From an archaeon (GTDB taxonomy: Archaea > Hydrothermarchaeota > Hydrothermarchaeia > Hydrothermarchaeales > JALUUU01): a stretch of DNA of 6,881 nt. The stretch lies in the NCBI GenBank assembly GCA_027021185.1, contig JALUUU010000216.1, positions 1 to 6,881 of the forward strand, written 5' to 3'. The first letter of the stretch is position 1; the number at the start of each line of letters is the position of its first letter. The notes beneath the pieces were generated by a model. That model had not been told where the DNA came from. It was given only the letters and a program-made list of their open reading frames with translations, and did not search any database. The position numbers and the translations under genes are program-made. Positions 1 to 6,039 of the stretch are shown piece by piece.

Positions 1-232
1 CTCCTGAGGGGCAGGCATCCACAACGATCCTCTCGTCGCTCACCCCCTCAAGGTACTCGAGGAGCTGGCCCAGCACCCGGAGATCCATCGGGGAGCCCTC
101 CAGTCCAGGATAGGATACGCATAGATTGGCCTTAACCACGGCGACCTCGCATTTCCCAGGGGCGAACTCAATAAGATCCAATAGGCGCCTAACGTCGGGC
201 TTTTCCCCCCTAAGAATGCCTACCTTGACCAT
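1..232 (-). CDS. DUF362-family protein, N-terminal part (cut by window edge)
   Basis: This is an open frame read from an ATG at 232-230 down to base 1, giving 77 residues before the window ends. The protein begins MVKVGILRGE and contains VVKANLCVSYPG (about residues 34-45), followed by an amphipathic helix and a strand ending IVVDACPSG. This order of an N-terminal strand, a K-x-N-L loop after a strand, a helix, then a strand ending in a small-residue turn resembles the start of DUF362 proteins, whose usual motif is IKPNL. The biochemical role of the family is not settled, so no function is assigned. It starts 27 nt after the stop of the MutS-like gene on the same strand and is probably the third gene of the cca operon. 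There is no clear Shine-Dalgarno site, only a purine-rich leader. The start is supported because the typical N-terminal strand begins directly at this ATG. The identification rests on recalled motifs. Confidence 0.6.
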   Translation of the reverse strand, partial: MVKVGILRGEKPDVRRLLDLIEFAPGKCEVAVVKANLCVSYPGLEGSPMDLRVLGQLLEYLEGVSDERIVVDACPSG

Positions 233-259
233 TTTACCCTAAATACCTTCCCCTTCTCT

Positions 260-2284
260 TCATTTAAACTTTTTTAATACAGCCTCGTAGAAATCTCTGT
301 GTTTATCGTCGGTTTTGCTCAGTCTCTCGAGGATTAGCTCAGGGGTGGAGCGTGCAAGGTTATTGAGCACGGGGTTTCTGTCCACGATGAGATTAAGGCC
401 GTCATCCAGGCCCTTTGCCTCGATTCCATCGATCCTCACCTCATCCAGGGTCTTTAGCTCCTCCCCAAGATGCGTAACCACCACGGCGAGGCACTCGGGC
501 ATGCCGGAGAAGAGCTCCAGAAGCGCGGACAAGATCTTGGCGGCCGCCCCCGGCTCGGTCACCGCCTCTATCTCGTCGGCCAAGATGAGCTTCGAGGAAT
601 CCGTCCTCGGGATGTCTGCCAGGGAGCGGAGGAGGACCTCGAAGGCCCCGGCGCTGGAGCTACCTCTCCTGCGGCCGTAGTAGTAGATCTCATCCACAAG
701 AGGAACCTCTGCCTCAGCCGCCAGGACAGGGAGACCGCTCTGAGCCATTACCTGGATCTGGGCCATTATCTCCAGCAGGGTTGTCTTACCCCCTGAGTTC
801 GCCCCCGTGAGAACCGTTACTCTCGCTTTTCCAGGAGAATCTTCTCCGATGAAATAGCTCACCGGCTGCACCAAGGCCCTGCCCTGAATCTCCTGCTTCC
901 TCAACAACAGGTGCTTACCGTCTCTGAAGGAGAAATTCAAAGAGGCGCCAAGCCTAGGGGGAGAGGCCTCGAAAGTAACGGTAAACTCCCCCAGAGCGAG
1001 AAGGTAGTCGATTTGGAGAAGCTTGGCCACCGCTTTTTTAACCACTGTTTCTTTTCCCTTTAGGAGCGCAGCGGTCTGCTGCTCTTTCCTGAAGACGGCT
1101 CTACCCCCCTCCTCGCCAACGTATGCCTCAAGGTCAGATAAGGCTTCTCGGTTAACCTCCAGGGGATAAAGGCTGTCCATGGAGAATAGGCCTGAGAAGA
1201 CTGCTTTCTCGGACTCCATGCCAAGTCTCTTCGCACACTCCTCCTCCCCTCTCCTCGCTGCCTCGGCTATAACGTCTCGAAGCTCTCGGGGAAGGGAGGC
1301 ATAGCCATTTCCCATCTCCAGGCCCGACAATACCTCGAGAATCTTTTTTCCCGAAAGAGAAACACCCATCTCCTCGACCCGCCTGACTATCCATTCGTTG
1401 GCCTCCTGGAGGCACTCGTTAACAACCATGGGCAGGTCCCTGGACACGCGGGAGAACCTCTCCCTCTCCACCTGGAGCTCCTGGATTTTTTCGGATATGC
1501 TCTTTAGTTCTGCGGCCAGGTCATCGCCGAGGAGGTCTAGGGCGGTTGCGCATGCGTCAATAGTGCCCTTGTTCTCCACGAAGAAAGAGAGCACCGCCTC
1601 AGGGAGAAAGTCCTCGGGGTCTGGGCTGCAAAAGATAACTGCCCCAGAGGCGGCGTTGGAGAAGAGGGAATCGAGACCGCCGCTGGAAACAACCCGAACG
1701 GCCTCGTAGTTCTGGAGGAACCCCATGTCCTCCCCGGGGGTTAGCAGAAAGAAGTCTATGATGTCTGAGAACCGTTTAAGCTCCTCGTAGAGTCTTTCGT
1801 CATCTGTGACGACCACCCGTCCGGGAACCCGTTTTCCTCCGCGTCTGATAGACCCGAGACCCTTAAATATCTCTCTAAGCCTCCTGAGCTTATCCCCCCT
1901 GAGACGGTTAAACAGGGCAGCACCCTCGAGCACCTCCTCTCTCCTCCGCTCCAGCTCGTGCATGTCCCTGGTTGGATAGAATAAGCCGATTCTTAGCTTC
2001 GCGTAGTCAGTGCATGCGTGCTCCCGGAGAATCGAGAGAACGGAGTTATATATCTCTCTCGCCTCGGGGGTTTTAAGCATTTCCATATACACGAAGGAGT
2101 GTTTTCTCGCGTGGGCCTCCCGAGCTATCTCCACAGCCTTCTGCATGGGCAGGACACCGAGCAGTTCCTGAAAATCCTCCCTGGCCAGGACATCTAAGAC
2201 CGCCTTCTCCGAGCCGAAACGCTCCAGGAGGGTGTCATATATCTTATCCCCTATGCCCCTAACCTGCCTGAGGCTGTCGAACAT
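260..2284 (-). CDS. Archaeal MutS-like ATPase with N-terminal helix-hairpin-helix
   Basis: This 674-residue protein has MutS-type architecture without the mismatch-recognition domain. Residues 1-45 form a helix-hairpin-helix-like DNA-binding segment (QVRGIGDKI, 7-15). Residues about 250-480 are mostly helical, with a charged coiled-coil-like stretch near 255-285, as in the core and lever region of MutS proteins. The C-terminal ABC-type ATPase has Walker A GANSGGKT (494-501), Walker B LILADE (566-571, with D570/E571) and a switch histidine TH (604-605). The usual MutS signature after Walker B is replaced by EAVTEPGAAA. There is no Smr nuclease domain at the C terminus, so it is not a bacterial-type MutS2. 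The family is expected to bind DNA and hydrolyse ATP as a dimer in the cytoplasm; the substrate is unknown, and a role in classical mismatch repair is not supported. It lies 25 nt downstream of cca in the same operon. No strong ribosome-binding site is seen. The start is chosen because the helix-hairpin-helix begins at once. Confidence 0.88.
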   Translation of the reverse strand: MFDSLRQVRGIGDKIYDTLLERFGSEKAVLDVLAREDFQELLGVLPMQKAVEIAREAHARKHSFVYMEMLKTPEAREIYNSVLSILREHACTDYAKLRIGLFYPTRDMHELERRREEVLEGAALFNRLRGDKLRRLREIFKGLGSIRRGGKRVPGRVVVTDDERLYEELKRFSDIIDFFLLTPGEDMGFLQNYEAVRVVSSGGLDSLFSNAASGAVIFCSPDPEDFLPEAVLSFFVENKGTIDACATALDLLGDDLAAELKSISEKIQELQVERERFSRVSRDLPMVVNECLQEANEWIVRRVEEMGVSLSGKKILEVLSGLEMGNGYASLPRELRDVIAEAARRGEEECAKRLGMESEKAVFSGLFSMDSLYPLEVNREALSDLEAYVGEEGGRAVFRKEQQTAALLKGKETVVKKAVAKLLQIDYLLALGEFTVTFEASPPRLGASLNFSFRDGKHLLLRKQEIQGRALVQPVSYFIGEDSPGKARVTVLTGANSGGKTTLLEIMAQIQVMAQSGLPVLAAEAEVPLVDEIYYYGRRRGSSSAGAFEVLLRSLADIPRTDSSKLILADEIEAVTEPGAAAKILSALLELFSGMPECLAVVVTHLGEELKTLDEVRIDGIEAKGLDDGLNLIVDRNPVLNNLARSTPELILERLSKTDDKHRDFYEAVLKKFK

Positions 2285-2309
2285 GGTACTAACTGGTAAT
2301 AAGATTATT

Positions 2310-3668
2310 TCAAACTTCCCATGGGAACCTTGGATCGAGGAAGTCCTGCATGTCCCTAAGGAATTCCCTCCTAAAGACGTCCTCGTTCGTCCTCAGCTGG
2401 AATCTCTCCTCGATGCTCTTGGCTATATAGCTCGGGATGCCGCGTCTCCTCAGGTCACCGGAGGACAGGAAGCCCAATAGATACTTGTCTGCCCGGGTGT
2501 GACTGCGCCGGAGATAGATGGCCCAGCGGCCGTCCCTGATAAATGGCTCAGTGATCTTGTCTCTGTAGCTCCGGTACTTCCTGAGAAAACGATCCTCATG
2601 ATGGGGGTTGTCCAGCGGCCCTATGTGAAGCCTCAATGCCGGGATCACCATGCTCTCCAGCTCAAAGAGCATGCATATCCCATCCCTCACGAAGAAGCCT
2701 GAACCGATTAATCTGAAATCTCCGCTCTTCAATACGTTCTCTAGGGCTCTGAGGGCCTTCCTCCCCTGGGTGTAGAGAACATCCTCCAGCACCTCTGGCT
2801 TGGGGAAGAAGACTGCGAGAAGAGCGGTGCCCCTGGCTCTGAAAAGCTTTAAAAGCCTCTGCTTCCTCGCGGTCCTGGTCCTGGGAAAGAAAAACTCGAT
2901 CTTCGGGTTCCTCAGGTACTCCCTCGCCGCATAGCGGAAGACGCTGAAGCTGTCCACCGACAAAGCGCTGGCGACATTTCTACGGCTGTCCACGGGATCG
3001 ATGAATATGAGGGGGGAGCTGAACATTTCCCTGATTTTTTTAACATCCTTAACGGGCTCAAGGGACAGGACGACGCCACGCCTCCAGTTCTTCGCCTCCT
3101 CCAGGACCTCCTGGAAGGAGCCGTATTTCAGGACAAGGAGCTCGCATAGATAGCCTGAAAAACCCTCCACTTTCGCCTCCGCTCCGTAGCATGAGATGCC
3201 CTTGAGGAACTGCTTCAACAACCTGACCTCGTCTTCCTTCCCCGTTATCCGGCTCCTCACGAAAGAATCGTGGAAAGGCGTCCTATCAACCGAGGACTTT
3301 AGCTCGGAGGGGCTGTCCACGGCGTAGCAGGGGACGATCTCGACCTCGTAGTCCTTGTATGAGCCCATGACGTACGGGTGCTCGGCGTAGTGCTTCTCGG
3401 GGTTCCTCAGGATCTTCCTCCCCAGGTCTGTTACCACCTCCTCCAGGGCCTCCCTGTCATACTCCACCGGGAAGAAAACGAATATATCCAGGTCTTTCTC
3501 ATCCCTCAGCCATGTTCCCCTGGAAACCGAGCCGAGAAGAGAGGCCCTGAGCCGGCCGTCTATCTTATCTGTTTCCTCTTTTATCCTTGACAGGAGTTCC
3601 TGCGCGACCCTTCTGAGCTTTTTCTCATCCCTGTCTCCGGGCCTTATCTTTTCAAGAACCCCCTTCAT
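2310..3668 (-). CDS. cca: CCA-adding enzyme (class I tRNA nucleotidyltransferase)
   Basis: This enzyme adds or repairs the 3'-terminal CCA of tRNAs using CTP and ATP, without a nucleic acid template, in the cytoplasm. The protein has 452 residues, normal for archaeal class I enzymes. The catalytic head carries GSVSRGTWL (46-54) and DLDIF (59-63), with acidic residues D59 and D61. The third carboxylate lies in EVEIVPCY (108-115) and is E110. The central helical domain includes FSGYLCELLVLKYGSF (170-185). The tail domain carries RRSHTRADKYLLGF (387-400), typical of the archaeal family. The start ATG is preceded by TATA-like DNA about 29 nt upstream and by no Shine-Dalgarno site, so the mRNA is probably leaderless. 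It is the first gene of a minus-strand operon with the MutS-like and DUF362 genes. From memory of the Archaeoglobus enzyme, whose triad is E59/D61/D110, the first and third acids here are exchanged for the alternative acid. Confidence 0.95.
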   Translation of the reverse strand: MKGVLEKIRPGDRDEKKLRRVAQELLSRIKEETDKIDGRLRASLLGSVSRGTWLRDEKDLDIFVFFPVEYDREALEEVVTDLGRKILRNPEKHYAEHPYVMGSYKDYEVEIVPCYAVDSPSELKSSVDRTPFHDSFVRSRITGKEDEVRLLKQFLKGISCYGAEAKVEGFSGYLCELLVLKYGSFQEVLEEAKNWRRGVVLSLEPVKDVKKIREMFSSPLIFIDPVDSRRNVASALSVDSFSVFRYAAREYLRNPKIEFFFPRTRTARKQRLLKLFRARGTALLAVFFPKPEVLEDVLYTQGRKALRALENVLKSGDFRLIGSGFFVRDGICMLFELESMVIPALRLHIGPLDNPHHEDRFLRKYRSYRDKITEPFIRDGRWAIYLRRSHTRADKYLLGFLSSGDLRRRGIPSYIAKSIEERFQLRTNEDVFRREFLRDMQDFLDPRFPWEV

Positions 3669-3676
3669 AGGGATGA

Positions 3677-3696
3677 GTTAAACCGGGTTAACTTTA
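3677..3696. repeat. Palindromic element, copy 1 (cca / RAM gene promoter region)
   Basis: The sequence GTTAAACCGGGTTAACTTTA contains an imperfect palindrome (GTTAA arms around a 6-base centre, 3677-3692). It matches 5411-5427 at every base apart from a CGG insertion in the middle. It lies 8 nt upstream of the cca start, between that start and the TATA-like tract. It is therefore placed where an operator or initiator-region element would act on cca, and possibly also on the divergent gene. Confidence 0.6.
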
Positions 3697-3704
3697 TATT
3701 TTTT
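3693..3704. promoter_or_regulatory. Shared TATA-like tract of a divergent promoter
   Basis: The tract TTTATATTTTTT reads as a TATA box in both directions (AAAAAATATAAA on the minus strand). Its TATA core (about 3697) lies about 29 nt from the cca start, which predicts a leaderless cca transcript. It lies about 39 nt from the RAM-domain start, which predicts a short leader just long enough to carry the GGAGGTG site. A single bidirectional box, or two overlapping boxes, would make the two transcripts compete for TBP/TFB. Spacing and composition support this; it has not been tested. Confidence 0.55.
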
Positions 3705-3723
3705 GGGACAGAAGAGTGTAAAC

Positions 3724-3730
3724 GGAGGTG
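3724..3730 (+). promoter_or_regulatory. Strong Shine-Dalgarno site that fixes the RAM-domain gene start
   Basis: GGAGGTG lies 5 nt before the ATG at 3736. It selects this start over the in-frame TTG at 3703, which overlaps the TATA-like tract and would add an unrelated 11-residue N terminus. Confidence 0.85.
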
Positions 3731-3735
3731 AGGAA

Positions 3736-3972
3736 ATGGTTGTGGCAGGGGTGCTCATCAACACCGCTCCGGGGAAAACCAAGGAAGTCCTCGATGGCAT
3801 CAGGAAGATAGACGGGGTCTCCTACGCCTACGCCGTCTTCGGGAGATACGACATAGTGGCCACCAGCAAGGACATGGCGGATCTCTCGGACGTGGCGAGC
3901 ATGGTGGTGAACGAGATCTGCAAGCTCGATGGAGTGACGAAAACAGAGACCCTCATTGTGGCTGATATTTAA
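3736..3972 (+). CDS. Stand-alone Lrp/AsnC ligand-binding (RAM) domain protein
   Basis: This 78-residue protein consists of one RAM (regulation of amino-acid metabolism) domain, the effector half of Lrp/AsnC regulators, with no DNA-binding helix-turn-helix. It shows the expected beta-alpha-beta-beta-alpha-beta order. Strand MVVAGVLINT (1-10) is followed by helix 13-24, strand pair VSYAYAVFGRYDIVATS (28-44) with the G-x-Y/F-D-I turn, helix 47-63, and GVTKTETLIVADI (66-78). RAM domains form dimers and higher oligomers that bind amino acids or similar small molecules at their interfaces, so it may sense a ligand or modulate a full-length Lrp regulator or its neighbour. The ligand cannot be read from the sequence. 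Its TAA stop overlaps the ATG of the following nucleotidyltransferase gene by one base, implying coupled translation and perhaps a joint function. Confidence 0.9.
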   Translation: MVVAGVLINTAPGKTKEVLDGIRKIDGVSYAYAVFGRYDIVATSKDMADLSDVASMVVNEICKLDGVTKTETLIVADI

Positions 3973-4874
3973 TGAAGGAGGTCTTAAGGGTCCTAAGGGA
4001 AAGGGGCCCCATGACCGGGAGAGAGCTGTACGAGACCGTCGGGCTCGATGTATTCCCTCTCTGGCGTTTCTGCAGAAAATCCGCCGAGATAACAACCCGG
4101 CGGGTGAGCAAGCGCTACCTCAGGTTCGACCGGGAGGTCGCCGGCTACGCCAGGCTGTCCCCCTCTCTGCAGAGGGAGTTCCTAACCTATACCGTTGTGG
4201 GGCTGAGGGGGGATGAGGACAGGATAGAGGAAAGGGCCAGGGCCCTTGAAGAGGAGATACGACAGGCGAGCGAGGAGAAGCTCCGGCTGGCCAGGAAAGT
4301 CGCTGAAAAAGTCGTCTCCAGGTTGCCCAATAAAGATACCGATATCGTCCTCAGGGATGCCTGCTTCATCATAGGCGGAGACGTGCCCCTGGGGATGGCC
4401 CACACAGATCCCCGCCCAGAGCCCAGCACAGGAAAGCTCGTCTCAGGGTCTGATCTGGACATAGTCATAATAACTGCGATGGACTTTCCGGAGGACATCG
4501 CCCGCGCCCTGGACGAGGAGATGTACAGGGAAAAATATCGCCTCCTCAGAGGACCCCATAACAGGGTCGAGGTGGACTACTTGATAAAGGATCTGGGGAG
4601 GGTGGAAGAGCAGGCGAAGCTGAGGAGATTCGAAGACTACGTCGCCTGCAAAATAATCATGGAGAGCAGGTTCCTACTGGGAAGCAGGAAACTATACAGC
4701 GAGGTGAGGGCCCTCATGGAGAGGAGCTCTGTTCCGCGGAAGCTTCGAGACCTGCGGAGACTAGCCGCCAAGAACAGGAGGCGAGCCGAGAAAACCCTGC
4801 TGAGCAGAGATGAGATAATGGAGGAGGAGATGAAGCTTTTCGCCACGACAGAGGAGTACGGCGAGATATTCTAA
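3972..4874 (+). CDS. Nucleotidyltransferase-fold protein with N-terminal winged-helix-like region
   Basis: This 300-residue protein has a Pol-beta-type nucleotidyltransferase core. FIIGGD (132-137) is followed by GSDLDIVII (159-167), giving metal-binding acids D161 and D163, and EVDYLIKD (200-207) supplies the third acid, D202. The stretch between the GG turn and the DLD motif (137-160) is longer than the usual spacing and contains GMAHTDPRPEPSTGK. Residues about 1-75 are predicted to be winged-helix-like (GPMTGRELYETVG, 12-24), and 80-115 form a charged helix. The C-terminal third is helical and very basic around 255-275 (PRKLRDLRRLAAKNRRRAEK), suggesting contact with nucleic acid. I do not recognise a named family, and the substrate (RNA end, protein or small molecule) is unknown. 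It is neither a second CCA enzyme nor a minimal MNT-type antitoxin, which is much shorter. Translation is probably coupled to the RAM-domain gene, since no Shine-Dalgarno site precedes the ATG. Confidence 0.8.
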   Translation: MKEVLRVLRERGPMTGRELYETVGLDVFPLWRFCRKSAEITTRRVSKRYLRFDREVAGYARLSPSLQREFLTYTVVGLRGDEDRIEERARALEEEIRQASEEKLRLARKVAEKVVSRLPNKDTDIVLRDACFIIGGDVPLGMAHTDPRPEPSTGKLVSGSDLDIVIITAMDFPEDIARALDEEMYREKYRLLRGPHNRVEVDYLIKDLGRVEEQAKLRRFEDYVACKIIMESRFLLGSRKLYSEVRALMERSSVPRKLRDLRRLAAKNRRRAEKTLLSRDEIMEEEMKLFATTEEYGEIF

Positions 4875-5407
4875 AGCCTGCGGACGAAGATGCCTGAGTA
4901 TATCGGGCCCTCAGGGGTGAGAACGCTCTTTTTAAGCTCAACCCTGTCCACCGATACCGTGCCGTATTCCTCGTCTGCGTGCCGCCTCAGGAAATCCCTC
5001 ACCTTCCCCAGGCCCCTGGGAGACTTTATCCTTGCGAGGGTTATGTGGGGATGAAACCTCTTCTCCCGGGGGAAGCCGAGCTTATGGAACTCACTGTCAA
5101 GGGCGCGCTGCATCTCCACTATCCTGCCATTTGTTATCCCCACCCAGAGAACGCGCATAAACTTCGTGCTGGGGAAGACTCCTAGGCCCTTTAGAGAGGC
5201 CTCAAAGGGCTTGAAGCCCGCCAGGGCCCTGTCCATGGCGGCGGTTATCCCGGGCACGCTGTCCTCCCTGATCTCGCCGAAGAACTTGAGGGTGACGTGG
5301 AGGTTCTCAGGGGCCACGACCCGAATAGGCGCGCCGAGATTTTTAAGGGACTCCAGGCAGGCCTCAACAGAAGGAGTGGACATGTCAATCGCCACGAAGC
5401 ACCTCAT
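4871..5407 (-). CDS. thpR: RNA 2',3'-cyclic phosphodiesterase (archaeal 2'-5' RNA ligase family)
   Basis: This 178-residue two-histidine (2H) phosphoesterase is of normal length for ThpR. It carries the two catalytic motifs HVTL (37-40) and HITL (121-124) on pseudo-symmetric halves, with the typical N terminus MRCFVAID and the family segment FPREKRFHPHITLARIKS. Family members open 2',3'-cyclic phosphates at RNA ends to 2'-phosphates, and some join tRNA halves through 2'-5' bonds in vitro; the physiological substrate in archaea is uncertain. Its TAG stop overlaps the convergent nucleotidyltransferase gene stop by 4 bp. Its start lies 34 bp from thiE, the divergent neighbour. No Shine-Dalgarno site precedes the ATG, and an AT-rich box about 28 nt upstream fits a leaderless transcript. 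It shares strand, and a near-identical upstream element, with cca. Confidence 0.93.
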   Translation of the reverse strand: MRCFVAIDMSTPSVEACLESLKNLGAPIRVVAPENLHVTLKFFGEIREDSVPGITAAMDRALAGFKPFEASLKGLGVFPSTKFMRVLWVGITNGRIVEMQRALDSEFHKLGFPREKRFHPHITLARIKSPRGLGKVRDFLRRHADEEYGTVSVDRVELKKSVLTPEGPIYSGIFVRRL

Positions 5408-5441
5408 AATGTTAAACGTTAACTTTACCCAACTTAAAACT
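5408..5441. promoter_or_regulatory. Compact divergent promoter of thpR and thiE
   Basis: Only 34 bp separate the two start codons. On the minus strand, GTTTTAAGTT (5440-5431) is centred about 28 nt from the thpR ATG. On the plus strand, GTTAAACG (5411-5418) is centred about 28 nt from the thiE ATG. Both distances fit archaeal TATA boxes driving leaderless mRNAs, and neither gene has a Shine-Dalgarno site. The boxes are weak matches to the consensus. There is no room for a thiamine pyrophosphate riboswitch. Confidence 0.45.
5411..5427. repeat. Palindromic element, copy 2 (thpR / thiE promoter region)
   Basis: The sequence GTTAAACGTTAACTTTA holds a perfect inverted repeat, GTTAA-ACG-TTAAC (5411-5423). 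It is the same as the element at 3677-3696 without the central CGG, and in the same orientation. It lies 3 nt upstream of the thpR start and about 15-30 nt upstream of the thiE start, overlapping the expected thiE TATA position. Confidence 0.6.
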
Positions 5442-6038
5442 ATGTTCGGCCTCTATGTCATCACCCCCGAGGGGGATGAGAGGGTTGAAGAATTCGTCCA
5501 GGAGGTCCTGGAGGCAGGGGCCAGGGTAGTTCAGCTCAGAGAAAAAAAGAAGACCCGGGCCCTCGAGGTCGGGAAACGCCTGATAAAAGCCACCAGGGAG
5601 AAAAATGCCCTGCTGATTATTAATGACTGGGTCGACGTGGCCGAGAAGATAGGCGCCGACGGGGTGCATCTGGGCCAGGAAGACACCCCCATAAAGGAGG
5701 CGAGGGCGGTCCTCGGGGAGGACAGGCTGATAGGCAAATCCACCCACAGCCTTGAGGAAGCCCTGGAGGCGGAGAAGGAGGGAGCGGACTACGTGGGCAT
5801 TGGCCCCATCTATCCCACCAGGACCAAGGACTATAAGGCCATAGGCCCCGAGGTGATAAGAGAGCTCAGGAGAAAACTAAGGATACCCTTCGTGGCCATC
5901 GGAGGAATAAACAGAGAAAATGTCGATGAAGTTATCCGGGCAGGAGCCACCAGCGTGGCCATGGTTTCAGCCCTGGCGGAGGCGTCGAACCTGAAGGAGA
6001 CGGTAAAGTTTTTTATAAAGAAAACAGGAGGAGGGTGA
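5442..6038 (+). CDS. thiE: Thiamine-phosphate synthase
   Basis: ThiE couples hydroxymethylpyrimidine diphosphate with carboxy-thiazole or thiazole phosphate to form thiamine phosphate, releasing diphosphate (and CO2 with the carboxylated substrate). The 198-residue TIM barrel has the family motifs in order: MFGLYVITP (1-9), VVQLREKKK (29-37), LIINDWVDVA (58-67), GADGVHLGQED (71-81), IGKSTHS (97-103), GIGPIYPTRTK (119-129) and FVAIGGI (150-156). The ATG at 5442 is preferred because the first barrel strand begins two residues later. An in-frame ATG at 5409 would add 11 residues and abut the thpR start. The mRNA appears leaderless. The gene is followed one base later by thi4, so the two form a thiamine operon. 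Many archaea instead use the unrelated ThiN for this step. Confidence 0.93.
   Translation: MFGLYVITPEGDERVEEFVQEVLEAGARVVQLREKKKTRALEVGKRLIKATREKNALLIINDWVDVAEKIGADGVHLGQEDTPIKEARAVLGEDRLIGKSTHSLEEALEAEKEGADYVGIGPIYPTRTKDYKAIGPEVIRELRRKLRIPFVAIGGINRENVDEVIRAGATSVAMVSALAEASNLKETVKFFIKKTGGG
6027..6035 (+). promoter_or_regulatory. Shine-Dalgarno site of thi4 inside the thiE 3' end
   Basis: GGAGGAGGG encodes the last glycines of ThiE and ends 4 nt before the thi4 ATG, with the core GGAGG 8 nt away. It indicates internal translation initiation on the thiE-thi4 mRNA. Confidence 0.8.
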
Positions 6039-6039
6039 T

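Noticed and set aside
263..285. T-rich run as a terminator
   Set aside because: On the plus strand no transcript is expected to arrive here. On the minus strand it reads A-rich and encodes the lysine-rich C terminus of the MutS-like protein.
315..796. Plus-strand open frames opposite the MutS-like ATPase domain
   Set aside because: They are shadows of the minus-strand gene, which carries intact Walker A and B motifs here. The translations are low-complexity and rich in Ser or Arg.
3703..3735. Upstream in-frame TTG start for the RAM-domain protein
   Set aside because: It lies in the TATA-like tract, adds residues not typical of RAM domains, and would place the GGAGGTG Shine-Dalgarno site inside the coding region.
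3694..4095. Minus-strand open frame of 133 codons opposite the RAM and nucleotidyltransferase genes
   Set aside because: The plus strand holds recognisable domains with a strong ribosome-binding site. The antisense translation shows no family features.
3972..4874. Minimal MNT/HEPN toxin-antitoxin pair
   Set aside because: The nucleotidyltransferase is 300 residues with extra domains, and its partner is a RAM domain with no HEPN R-x4-6-H motif.
5166..5441. Long upstream extension of the thiE reading frame
   Set aside because: It runs antisense through thpR, a clear 2H-phosphoesterase gene. ThiE homology begins at the ATG at 5442.
5408..5441. Thiamine pyrophosphate riboswitch upstream of thiE
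   Set aside because: Only 34 bp separate thpR and thiE, which is too short for the THI element.
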